Both the position numbers and the translations under genes were made by a program. The notes beneath the pieces are model-generated. The model saw only the letters and a program-made list of their open reading frames with translations. It did not search any database and was not told where the DNA came from. From Solea solea (taxonomy: Eukaryota; Chordata; Actinopteri; Pleuronectiformes; Soleidae): a DNA stretch of 64,000 bases. Where the stretch lies: contig NC_081145.1 in the NCBI RefSeq assembly GCF_958295425.1, forward strand, positions 21,374,465 to 21,438,464, read 5' to 3'. Below, one piece after another: positions 33,440 to 44,336 of the stretch (its first letter is position 1; each line of letters opens with the position of its first letter).

Positions 33440-34633
33440 ACAGAAATGTCATCTGAGGATATTCATGCATTAATAATAACAGAAGTCGTGTGCTTGTGTT
33501 TTTATAGTCGGCTATTTTGTCCCACGGCTAGTGCTCATCTTGGTAACTAGAAACCATAAACATAAAACTTTTTATGTATGAATACCTGATAATGTTTGGT
33601 GTAGGGATGGGATGTTATTTTAATGTGCACTCACAATACAGTGAGTTGATTTGAGGTGAATTCACATTTTAAGGAAAATTTCTCATTAGTTTCTTGAATA
33701 TACTGTTACGGAGTATTAGGGCCACATGTAAAAATAAAATTAAAAAAAATAAATACAACGGCATGAATTCTGAGAAAAAATAATTTTTCTTTCTTTTTCC
33801 ACTTAAAACTGTTCACAAAAAGGTTTGTCCCATTCTGCAGTCCATTCTAAAACCCGAAACAAATATTACAATACAGATAAAAATTGTTAATTATTATTTC
33901 CTTTTATACAAATACCCTCAGTATTGTTTTTAAAAACCCATTATCCATTAGGCTTGAACTGGAATGGAACGTGAGTCGGTCCGTGTTTGTACTGAACTGT
34001 AACACGCAGTGCATGTTGTGATATTGTGTCATTATCCGTGCCTCCATTAGCCATAAATGGTTTAGTATTGATTGGCCAGTATGCTGGCACAGAGCTTTAT
34101 TGACTGATGAACGTGTAGGTCATGTGTAAAATTCAAACACGCTCGACCAAAGTGCACTCCGGAGTACTTTCTGTAAATTCTGCAATTCTTATCAGAAGAC
34201 ACCGTCTTCCATCAGTCTCACAGGAGTCTGCCCGTTTGTCTCAGGCTGCCATTTGCGACCAAAGAATAAAATAAATATTCCGTGTTATTCATGTTCTGGG
34301 GACCTCAATCTGTTTACATGAGGATATTTTAAATGTGAGATGTTTAAATGCTGCTCTGTGGCAACTTGATGCCGTGGTATGTGAGGAGATGTTGAGCTTG
34401 TTTTGTTGAAGGAAAAGTGAACGAGGTAGCTGCTTCATTGGAAGATTGATATCAGATTAATATCAGTGTGTCCTTTTTATGTGACGTTGTCTTTAGCCTA
34501 GCCGAGCACAGAGACTGGAAACAGTGGAGTGAAATGGCATCGATCACCAACACTCGCAAAACCCTGCTGGCAAATAACGGTCGTTCTGTGCAATGAGGCA
34601 GTTTAAAATAATGAGTGTTCCATTAAATGCAGC

Positions 34634-34637
<4 letters not shown>

Positions 34638-34679
<42 letters not shown>
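34638..34679. repeat. (TG)n microsatellite, 21 units
   Basis: A perfect dinucleotide run. Confidence 0.95.
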
Positions 34680-34681
<2 letters not shown>

Positions 34682-35034
34682 TCTGCCTTCATGGAGTTTA
34701 TTTAAAGGTTTTCTTTTTTTTTTAAATAAACATTTTATTGCATCTCCTATAATTTGTTGCTATTATTAAAAACTCTTCAGCGGCAGTTCAGTTCAGTGTA
34801 ATCGTGCAGCCTAAATTATGAGCAAATATTGAGTTATAAAACTTTAAACCGTACGTTTGTTTTGCTTGGCATGACTCATCTATATATTTTTGGAGCAGCA
34901 ACTTTTCCAAGGGTGTCATCATTATGCACGTCATGAAAAAAAGGCTACACCAGTGGGGAAGCACATTTGATCTCAGACAGGAAACTAAAAAGACTGCTCT
35001 CATCTGGTGAGCGTGTACTTGTATTTGCTGCGTT

Positions 35035-35238
35035 TTCTGGCATAAACACTGTGCAGAAATAGTCCTGGTCCTAAGCCTCGTTCCTGAGGACCTGGTCAAG
35101 ATTTGAATTGTTACTAACTTGAAGTTTGGGTTAGGCAATAACTAGTTATGGTTAAAGTCAGGGATAACATACATGAAAGTTAGTGCAGTGTCTTAAGAAG
35201 AAGAGCTGCACAAACCTGTGTGTGTGTGTGTGTGTGTT
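35035..35238 (+). repeat. Microsatellite-linked interspersed repeat, copy 1
   Basis: The order 'ctggcataaacactg' then 'atttgaattgttactaactt' then 'gtttgggttagg' then 'gtgcagtgtcttaagaagaa' then 'gagctgcacaaacctg' and (TG)n is colinear with 53650-53832. The (TG)n forms the 3' end in both. It is known to me as a common fish repeat type. Confidence 0.75.
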
Positions 35239-36429
35239 GAAAGGGCATCAGACTGATGTGTGAAGACAGCTGTTAGCAGGTGTTCGCCTGGCAGAGACAC
35301 ACTGGATTAAAGAATTTGCTTCCACTGTTTCACATTTCATAGGCAGAGATGATGTCTCCTCAGCAACACAAACTCAGTGCGTCCGTTTTTCTGTTTTTCA
35401 AAGCCTCTGCTTTGGCGACAGCAGGCAGACGCTGTTTTGGTTTGTCGATTGATCCCCATTCTTTCCAAGATAGTCTTGGAGAATTCCTTCTCAAATGTCA
35501 CTCATACATTCACTGATGACCTGATTTAGAATTTAGTGGTGAAAGGTCAAGGTTAAAGTGACCTGTATGCATGATCTTCAAACTGACGTAATGTTCCGGC
35601 ACTGCACAAACACATATTGAGCGTGTTGTGACAGCACTGTTCTCGTCTCTTCCTCTGCAAAGCCCCGTTTTCTGTGTCTCCTTCAATCACAGAATACCTC
35701 TGTTCATCCAGCTGTTTTTCCCTCCCCCCCCCAATCCATCCTCATGGTTGGACACGCCTCATCCCAGTTTGTCTGCGCTTGGCCTCTGGCCCCTGTCATG
35801 ATTGGGTCTACATCAGGCCTGATTGGATGATTTACAAAGTGTGGAAAGGCAGCAGAGAGAGAAGGAGGGAAGGGAGGGGGGGCAGGGGGGGGGGGGGATG
35901 AGGAAGGAGGGAATGAGATGAGGATAATGAAATGGTAAATGGATGGAGGAGAAAGGCAAAGATGGAGAGAGATTAATGATGTGAAGAGGTAGGTTTTACT
36001 GTGCCCAGAGTGAAAGATGGAGGACTTGATGTAATTTCCTCTGCAGATACTTTTTCACTCGCCTCTCACTACTTCCCCCTTTACCTCCCCATCTTGCATT
36101 TCCATCTCTCTCCTCAGTCATCTTTCACTTAATGTCACTCCTCCTCCTTCTTCTTCATATCTCACATTTCAGCACACACTGAATATCAAATGATGTATAC
36201 TGTAAGTCCTGACTGGCCAGCTCCACCAGAGGAGGCAATGTGCAATTTTGCAGAACAACCGTCATCACTGTGCTTCTGCTGACAAGAAGCCAATTGGTTT
36301 GTGTTCACTACTGTGGAAATGTCGGTTTATGACACTTTATAACATAAACACTTACACACATACAAATGGCAGAGCTTTAAAGCTCATTTAAGCCATAAAC
36401 AAGCTACAGTTCAGTTTCTTGCTGCAACT

Positions 36430-36729
36430 AGAGCTGCAACTATCGATCATTTTCATAATCGATTACTCGAGTAATCGTTTGATCCATAAAATGTCAGAAA
36501 ACCTTTAAAAAATGTTGATGAGTGTTAGTCAAACCCGGAAATGATGATGTTCTCAAATGTCTTGTTCAGTTTGAATGATTTCTTTATGTGGAGCAAAAAA
36601 AACAGAACATATTCACATTTAAGAAGCTAAAACAATCAGAAATCTTTTTTTAATAATGAAAAAAGCTTCAAACCGATCAATCGATTATGAAAATAGTTGT
36701 CGGTTAATTTAAGTAATCATGTCATCTCT
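36430..36729 (+). mobile_element. MITE family B, near-complete copy
   Basis: Starts agagctgcaactatcgatca and continues 'ttttcataatcgattactcg', 'gatccataaaatgtcagaaa', 'gatgatgttctcaaatgtct' and 'aacagaacatattcacattt'. It ends in 'cgattatgaaaatagttgtc' before a decayed right terminus. Same order as 10075-10349. Confidence 0.8.
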
Positions 36730-36930
36730 AGGAGGGACGCTTTTCTGTCACCTGATCAGCTCTACTTGAACCATACCGTACCATTACTGTGGTACCCCAA
36801 GGGAAGGGTACCAAAAAATGGGCTGGTTATTTTGGTACTATTCCAAATGGAAATGCTAAAAAATACTTTACTGTACCAAACCGAAGTGTTCCACTCAGTG
36901 AAAACACACTGCGAACAACCTTAAAAACAG
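36730..36930 (+). mobile_element. Family E repeat, copy 2
   Basis: Contains 'taccgtaccattactgtggt' and 'accccaagggaagggtacca', shared with 18620-18790. It directly abuts the MITE before it, so one inserted next to the other or the two share a boundary. Confidence 0.6.
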
Positions 36931-38056
36931 AGAATTATACAATCAACACATTCTATTGCAATATAGGTGCAGCTTTTTAGAGATGGAGAAACTGCCTGGG
37001 GTCATCTGCCGTGCATGCAGCGAGTGTGTCTGTCTATCTTCAACTGGTGAGAGGAACTCAGGACAGAGAACAAAGGAAAACCCCTCACACATCTGTAAAA
37101 GTAAGTATTTAAACAACCGGTGGTTGAGACTTGAGAATAAGCAATTTTTCTCGTGATCCTTCGTCCTGAAGCTTTAAGGATCTCTTCATGTCTTTACAGC
37201 GTATCATAGGCCTTCTGCATCACCACACCATACAAAAAAAGTGCCTACACTGTATGTGAATGATTTTAATCCACAGCCCTTTCCCCAACATTCTGGTTTT
37301 TGCAGACGGGATTAAAAATGGGATTTTTATTTTCCTCAACACTGCAGCACTAGTAAGCTGCTTAGCTCCCAATACTTCACGTCCATGGAAATGGTAACAG
37401 AGAGCGTGTGAATGGGATTGAAACGACTCCTTAAATAAAATTGTGTATTTCTCCAGTTGGTATTAAAAAACAAACAAACCGAATAATTGTGCCCACAGTT
37501 TGTGAGACATGATGTCATGGACATTAGAAAACTCCATATATGCGATCAACAAGCACTCGAACTAATAGGTTTTTTGTAATTCCATGTATTGAATTGACCA
37601 ACATTGTTGTGAAGCCTAGCCGTCGCTTAATGACTCCCATTGATAACAAACTGTATATTGTAAATGTCCATCGTTTTAGTGGCACTTTAAAAGAGTGATT
37701 TCTCTGGTTTATAACCCCGCCCCCACGTCAGGATGCTGATTGTGCTTTTACCTTAAAAAATTTCTTGTTTATCTATTTGCCGTGTGAAAACAAATTAATT
37801 AAATGTAGTCTTCAACTGTTTTCACCTTGAGATATGTTATTATTATAATTATTATTATAATAATTATTCTCTGCTTTTATTGAGCCCTCAGGTAACTGCT
37901 ATAGGCACAGGTTTCCCTGCAGAGTGGAGACTGACAAATAATAATATGCAAAATAAACACACAGCTATTTAAAACAATTACAGACGCTTGCGTTGGGAAC
38001 GGCATTTCCTTAAAAGCATAAAAGCACAAAACAACCCCCACTATTTATGCATTCAT

Positions 38057-38170
38057 ATATCCTTTATTTAACCAGGTAAAAGCACATTATTGTATTGTAC
38101 TCACTGACATAAAAAAAATCTCTTTCAAAAGTGGGACCTGGCCAAGAAGGCAGCACAACAACAAGGTCGC
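38057..38170 (+). repeat. Fish LINE/SINE-like end fragment
   Basis: The sequence 'cctttatttaaccaggtaaa' ... 'aatctctttcaaaagtggga' 'cctggccaagaaggcagcac' is a widespread fish repeat end as I recall it, usually read as the reverse of a retroelement 3' region. No ORF. Confidence 0.6.
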
Positions 38171-39429
38171 ACATTTTTTACATTTCAACAACACAACTCA
38201 AGTAAGAAAAAGCACAGCATCCCAACAATAAATGATGTTGCAGGTGCAGTTTCTTTGGGTTTTTACTGAATGAATTATCTCCATTATAAAGAACACTGTG
38301 GCTTGTAAACGGTCGCATACCTGCTAATGAAATTCATGCCAGGTTGCCTAGGCGATCATTCTTTTCAAGTGGAGACATGATCACCACTTCACGACTTATT
38401 GGTCTCGTAGCCGTCCACATTACATCGGAACATGTATGTAGTGACATTTTTACACTGATTGAAAGGTTTAGTTTGTGTTTTTTTTTTTTTTTTTAATGAG
38501 GCTGAGGCGGCCGACGCGCTGCTTCATTAGAAATGTGTTTAAATGCACGGCAGGGCATGGATTCTGTAGATGATCTTGATGGCATCTTAATTCCCATACT
38601 TGAATTAATCCTAATATTTGCATAAGAACCATCCCTGCAGTTGGTCAAATCTTAATTGTGGAAGTGGAAGTATGTCAATTCTCACATCTCACAGTCACAA
38701 GTAAAAAGAAATGTACATTGTTTCATCTTAGGAAAGACAGTAACGTTTTTAGCCAGTCTATAGTCTGTGTCTTTGACATGAATTCTGGGAAATGTCCAGA
38801 AAACTTGGTCCGGACATTTTTAGGAGAGAGAGGGAGAAAATAGAAGAGGTGGCTTAAGCATGAAGGAGGCAGGACACTGTGAATCATCCAGATCTGTGTT
38901 CTCACATTTGATCTGGAAATGTAACTGAGGACTTGTCAGAGAAAGTCCAAAGTGACTTTAGCATTCTCTCATACAGCCTGATCTGTTGTCGCTGTGTTTT
39001 AGAGGGGAACACAGAGAGAGAGCCCCTTTGTTCCTGAAATGTATCTGCTGTTTGGATTTCTGACCCAGACGGCAAACTCCGGAAACTGCACAGACCCAAA
39101 TTTCCCGACATTTTTCCACAGTCCTCGTCTAATAAACAGCTGTAGAGACAAAAGTAATAGTATGTGGAATCCAGGGCCTCTACAGTCTGCTGTCTGGATT
39201 CTGTTCATTTGCCCTTGGAGGATCGGCTGTGTAATGTGACTTTGATGGTAATGTGAAGGTTTACCTTTCACTGTTGTGGTTGATTGGTGCACGTCACTTA
39301 AACTACACTGCTGGCAGAGGTGACGGTGGGGGTGGTTGTTGTTTAGCACAACACAATCTAAGCACAATCAACTGCAGTAATTGGAAGAATGCCCTCACGG
39401 CTGTAAAGTCTCAGCAGAAGTCACAGCTT

Positions 39430-39720
39430 CTATCTGAGGTGACTGTTAAAGACATGGCTGAGAGTGCAGCTCGGGGGGGGGGTTTGCGGCACGTTGATGA
39501 GGCTGATGCCAGTGCTCCTGTAAGGCTGTGGTGGGTGGTGAACACCTGCATGCAAATGAGAGACCCAGAGTTTGCGGGCAAAACGCCTGAGGCCAGAGGC
39601 GCTGCCTGCTTGTACTGGGAAAGGTTATCCAGATGTTGTCTCCAGAGGAGAAGGCAGAGCTGAACACAATCACTGACGAAGCTCTCAGGCAACAGATGGG
39701 ATGGTTGACGGAGAGAGGCT
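39430..39720 (+). pseudogene. Possible decayed coding fragment, unrecognised
   Basis: A plus-strand frame reads VTVKDMAESAARGGG, then EADASAPVRLWWVVNTCMQM and then MRDPEFAGKTPEARGAACLYW. It continues, after a +1 frame change near 39627, as VIQMLSPEEKAELNTITDEA with LRQQMGW. The amino-acid composition and continuity across two frames look more protein-like than the surrounding chance ORFs. A G homopolymer (39473-39482) may hide another frameshift. I do not recognise the family. A retroelement gag or a processed pseudogene are options, and chance is not excluded. Confidence 0.3.
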
Positions 39721-39937
39721 TAACCACACATGCTGGAGGTGTGAATGGGCACAGAGGCTGTGGTGTCTTGTCACGAGGGCGCCAGCGTCTTCTGTGGTGT
39801 CATGTCTTCATGTCCTGACTGTTGGACAGCAGATCAGCCAGACTGTAGCCTGTGCCAGAACCACATTCTGCTCCACCCATTTGCCATTTTCCAATCGCAG
39901 CTGAAAAGAATGCATCTGACCCAGGGTTTATAATTCG

Positions 39938-40095
39938 CCATCGTATAATTAGTTATTTTCTTGATTCATTTATTGGTTGTTTGGTCAATGCAATGTTAGG
40001 AAATAGGTGAAAAATGGCAGTCAGTGTTTGCTCGTGTTTTTATTTTAGAATACGCAAAGAGACTAATAAATTGTTGATCAAAATAGTTGATCATG
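39938..40095 (+). mobile_element. MITE family B, fragment
   Basis: Contains 'cgtataattagttattttct', 'ttggttgtttggtcaatgca', 'ggtgaaaaatggcagtcagt' and 'attgttgatcaaaatagttg', in family order with internal deletions. Confidence 0.6.
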
Positions 40096-40194
40096 GCTCA
40101 AGGGTTTGACAAATTCATGCTGTCTCCCTTGTGTGTCTGGACGTAGATGATGTTTTTGATTGTGTCTCATGGTAATGTTCACACACTTAAAATA

Positions 40195-40430
40195 AAAGAA
40201 TTTATGATGATATTTCACATCATTTCAAAATAAAAGTGTTGTTTTTTTATATAAAACAATAATAATATTCACAATATGAACAGGTTTATGATGCAAAATG
40301 AATCTATTAATAAAAAAAAAAAACATACAGAAACAACTCATAAAGCCAGAACGTCATATTAAGTGGCAGGCGTTTGGCGGGCCACATGTGGCCCACGGGC
40401 CCTGAGTTTGAGACCTCTGCTGTAGTTGAA
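40195..40430 (+). mobile_element. Dispersed hAT-like repeat, family A, copy 4 with terminus
   Basis: Begins with 'tgatgatatttcacatcatt' 'tcaaaataaaagtgtt', as in copy 1, and continues to 'gatgcaaaatgaatctatta'. It ends in 'gccacatgtggcccacgggc' 'cctgagtttgagacctctgc'. The reverse complement of that end (gcagaggtctcaaactcagg) is close to the CAGGGGTCTCAAACT terminus of many hAT elements as I recall them. Confidence 0.65.
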
Positions 40431-40722
40431 GAAATGCCCATGTGAAATTGTATGTTTAATTATCACAGTGACAAGCGATTCCGTTATGCAGCTTATTTAT
40501 CTGACAGCGTAACATCGGGCCAAACAACCTTTTCTCTCCGTCAGACTCTATCCGTCCATCTTTCCTCACCTCCCTGTAAACAGTGCATTTACCTCCTCCC
40601 ATTTCCCCCCCTCCCTCAATTTCCGGCACCCTCCTCTCATTTTGCTTTCACCCCTTCAGCCCTCTGTCACTCTGTATCCCTATCATCTCTCCAACGTCCC
40701 TACTGCAGCACTCTTTATCACA

Positions 40723-40745
40723 CACACACACACACACACACACAC
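40723..40745. repeat. (CA)n microsatellite
   Basis: Perfect run of about 11 units. Confidence 0.95.
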
Positions 40746-40854
40746 CATTCCACCCCGCAATTTAATCATATGTGTGTGAGCTCACATGTACAAACACACA
40801 CACACTGGTTTCCATGACTTCAGAGGACATTGGATTGGCTTACATTCATTTCCT

Positions 40855-41090
40855 TGAGACTTTAACCATAATTATGACTGACCTAATCCTATAACCTTGA
40901 CCCTGACCCTCACCTCAACCTTAAAATGTAGTTGTTTACGTTACGGGGACTTGATTTTTGGTCCCATAAGGAAGACAAGACCCCTTAATGTGAGGGTGTA
41001 AACAGATTTAGGTCCCCACAACATAACAAATACCAGGTACACACACACATTCCTGTACATCACTCTCAGTGAGAATACTCGGGACATAAT
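40855..41090 (-). repeat. Microsatellite-linked repeat, reversed type
   Basis: Contains 'gacttgatttttggtcccat', 'gtgagggtgtaaacagattt' and 'aggtccccacaacataacaa' before a short (AC)n. This is a common fish repeat associated with (CA)n, related in type to the 35035 and 53650 copies. Confidence 0.55.
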
Positions 41091-41457
41091 GCATTTTTCA
41101 GCCCGTTATCATAACCCTAACTACCACCGCTGAATGCCTTACACTAACCCTTAACCTAACCCTTATTCTGGAAACCCCCCCAAAAAATAAAAATAAATCC
41201 CTTTAAACTTGTGACGACCAGCCGAAATTCACTCACTCACAAGGTCAAAATGTCCTCACAGAGATAGATTTGGACCAAAATGTGTCCTCACAGCCTGAGA
41301 CATATGTACACACACACACGCACACACGTGCGGCCATTGCTTGGTGGTGTGGAATGGCCTTTGTGAGGAGTAAATTGCTTGGCCTTATGGTTCACAACCA
41401 ATTCACAGGATGGCAGCTGGGCAGATTAAACTCAGAGCTCCCCATAGTGTGTGTGCG

Positions 41458-41458
41458 C

Positions 41459-41491
<33 letters not shown>
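41458..41491. repeat. (TG)n microsatellite
   Basis: About 17 units, preceded by gcgcgcg. Confidence 0.95.
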
Positions 41492-41494
<3 letters not shown>

Positions 41495-42275
41495 AGTTGT
41501 TTCAACTCAGAAGATGCTTCCATTAATAGAAAGTGAGTAGCAACATGGAAAAGAGATGAAAATGGGCGTTCCTCCAAGTCATTGCAGAAACTAATTTCTC
41601 AAGCTGATTGTTCCATTATTGATTTCTATTTTCCATTCAGTCTGTCCATATTTTTTTATATTAGTCCTCGTATAGAGCTGGTATTATTATTATTCTCTAT
41701 TTTTGTTGTTGACCCAAACTCCATCAATGAATACCTCTCTGTATGCCGAGTGTGTCCAAAGCCGAATTGAGTACATTTGATTGATTTGAGAAAGAGAGTT
41801 ACTCTTTTCCAAACACATGGAGCCTCACAGTTGCAAGGATTTGTCATTACCATCACATCCAGATAACCTTGGTCTGTGTTGGATTGTTTTATGTTGTTTT
41901 TGTTCATTGTGGTCTGCGTTCTACCCTCTGTTCCAGTTTGTTCTTAACATTGTGAGATTAAGGGACATTGTCCCACTTTTCTTTATCAAATTCCCCGTGA
42001 AATGATGCTAGGGTTAATGTGCTTGTACAGTTTGGTGCGAGGTCATTCAACCTTGTCTGCTAAAAACAACATTCCCACACAACTAGACTGCATTCCTAAT
42101 AGTGTTTAGTGAGGAACAATTATCCGCACACTGGTTATAATTGTGGTCTCGTTTAAGCACAGTGAGTAACCTGTGATTAGGTTCAGGCACAGAAAGTACC
42201 TGGTTAGGTCGAGGAAAAGATGTTTTTTTTTCTTTTCAGTGTCAACATCCTGTACATGAACACCACCAAATACCC

Positions 42276-42303
42276 CCACCACCACCACCACCACCACCAC
42301 CAC
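42276..42303. repeat. (CAC)n trinucleotide repeat
   Basis: About nine CAC units. Poly-His and poly-Val reading frames across it are artefacts. Confidence 0.95.
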
Positions 42304-43619
42304 ACTATAAAAACTATAAAACCCATTGAAACGCGACCGCGTTGCATCACATTTGACCCATTCTGTCTCAGTGAGCCGTGTGTTAAGAACACACGTGCGG
42401 TCAGAAGCCTCTTGCAGAGCGTCTGTGAGCCGTAGAGACGACGTCAGTGGACTTTTCTGCTGAGTGAAGCGTTTAACACAGACATTTTCTGCTGACGGCA
42501 GTGAGAGCGCTGCACATGGGCTTCAGATGGTACATTCATTAGGATCTGTGTGCGTGTCCTGTTTGTGCATTATAACAGACAAAGAAAGAGAGGGGAAGAC
42601 AGCATACAAGTCACTTCTTAGGTTTGGACACGGTTGGTTAGGGTCTCACAGTGTGGTCCGCAGCTTTTGGCTTTGATGGACATCTCACTTCGTACACTTT
42701 AAAATTTAGTGTTTAATTCCTGTGTAATGTCTTTGGGAGAAAATAAAATTCCTTAGGAAATTGAATTGAGAATGGGGTTTATTTCAGCAGACGCGTTTGT
42801 AGCAGGTTTGGTTTACATGCGAGTGAATTGAATGTGCAGTTAAATGCATATTTTGCTCCAGGAGTTTCTGGCCTGAAAATCTTACAGATGGTGCCTGCAG
42901 CCACTGTCTTCAGAGTGAGCCAACCGCAAAGCTCCTGTTAAACTCTGTTAGCACGACTAACAGAGGGTGTCATGCTCCACTTCTTAGCAGTCTATCTGCA
43001 CCGAGTCTTTGTTTTGTCTGCCATGCACCCGCAAGTGTACTGGCTAATTAAATATGACTCCTTTCTATTTTTACAGACACAAGACAAACATAGAACCGCT
43101 CTATTTTTAACAGCACCTTCGGCTTGTGTGTGACATAATTCAGTCTCTGGTGACGTAAAAGAGCATTTGGTTGCTACTGAAATAAAGACAGTCTCTGTCT
43201 GTCTCAACTGTAAGGTAATAACTGTCTGAGTGACTTTCTGGCTGTCCAGTATTAAGCTTCACAGTTTTTAGCAGCAATTCAACTCAGTGTTCCTTGCGTG
43301 TCATAACAGAACAAACATGGTTATGATATTGAAAGGTTAAAAAGGCATTTAAAATTGCAGAAAAATTTGACTTAAAAGTTTGTGAATATGATGGTAGAGG
43401 TTCAAATGTGCTTGTATCGTGAGCACAGTGAACAGCCCCATTGAAACGCAGCTTGTTTATATACAGGGTTCAGCCTTTCTGATGGACTAGACTGGTTACT
43501 GATACACAGGAGTGTGATGTCACGCTCTCTTCAGGAATCTACTGTATATTCACATCCGTTTTGTTTGTTTTCTGACGTCGACTGAAACGCAATGTTGTGT
43601 AATAGATAGTTAAACAGTA

Positions 43620-43830
43620 ATCACCAAGTAATAATGTAAATGGTTTGTATTTATACAGTGCTTTTCTAGTCTTGATGATCAAAGTTTTGCCATCACCGAT
43701 CTTACATACCCATTCACAACGTTGGGGTTAAGTGTCTTGGCCAAGGACACATCTGCACGGAATCAAACCCCAACACAACCTTCAAGTTGGAAGACGACTC
43801 GCTCTACCACTGAGCTACCACTGCCCCATA
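43620..43830 (-). mobile_element. tRNA-derived SINE
   Basis: On the minus strand from about 43826 the sequence reads ggggcagtggtagctcagtg, then gtagagcgagtcgtcttcca, and later ggggtttgattcc. These are an A box (tagctcagtggtagagcg) and a B box (ggtttgattcc, diverged from GGTTCGAATCC) with tRNA-like spacing. The body 'tgtccttggccaagacactt' / 'aaccccaacg' follows, and the tail 'ctagaaaagcactgtataaa' / 'tacaaaccattta'. It is not a tRNA gene because the acceptor stem cannot close and the body is a known fish repeat form. Confidence 0.85.
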
Positions 43831-44297
43831 ATAATGGACATAGAGGATGATGAATTTCATATTTAGAATATTGCATTTATCAATTTACATTCACAAACAT
43901 TTTGGAATGATCTACCTATTATTACGCATTATATTACCTCTATTTTACAAAATTACTACCATACTATTACAGTGTTGTGACTGTGAAGTGTTACCGCACA
44001 CATACATTGTGCACTTTTATTCCGATGCACTGCCGAGGTCCTCAATTCATGCGCGAAAAGTGTTCTCAGCAAAGCAGAATTAAAGCTGTAATGCAGTTTC
44101 TGAGTGCTAAACAGTGCGGCGGTTTCAGTAGCTGTTGCCTCTGCGACCAGAGAAAACTATTCACTTATCAAACTGCTCGGATCTGTTAGAAGTGAGGCCT
44201 GTTGGGAAGCAGCCGATGTGCACCGATCACAACACACAGGAAATGGAGCATTCCTTCAGCCAGACGGAGGGGGAAGTGGGACAGCAGCCAAACTGCA

Positions 44298-44299
<2 letters not shown>

Positions 44300-44333
<34 letters not shown>
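44300..44333. repeat. (TG)n microsatellite
   Basis: About 16 perfect units. Several overlapping Cys-Val and Thr-His ORFs are artefacts. Confidence 0.95.

Positions 44334-44336
<3 letters not shown>

Noticed and set aside
36982..37045. Possible short exon with Cys-rich peptide and a gtgagagg donor
   Set aside because: The codon text is unremarkable, there is no upstream acceptor or partner exon, and it overlaps repeat-rich intron sequence.
41110..41170. Interstitial telomere-like 'aaccctaac' and 'cttaacctaac' stretch
   Set aside because: There is no TTAGGG array. These are scattered words within a known type of fish repeat.
43740..43830. tRNA gene on the minus strand
   Set aside because: The A and B boxes are present, but the acceptor stem does not close and the sequence continues into a repeat body, so it is a SINE head.
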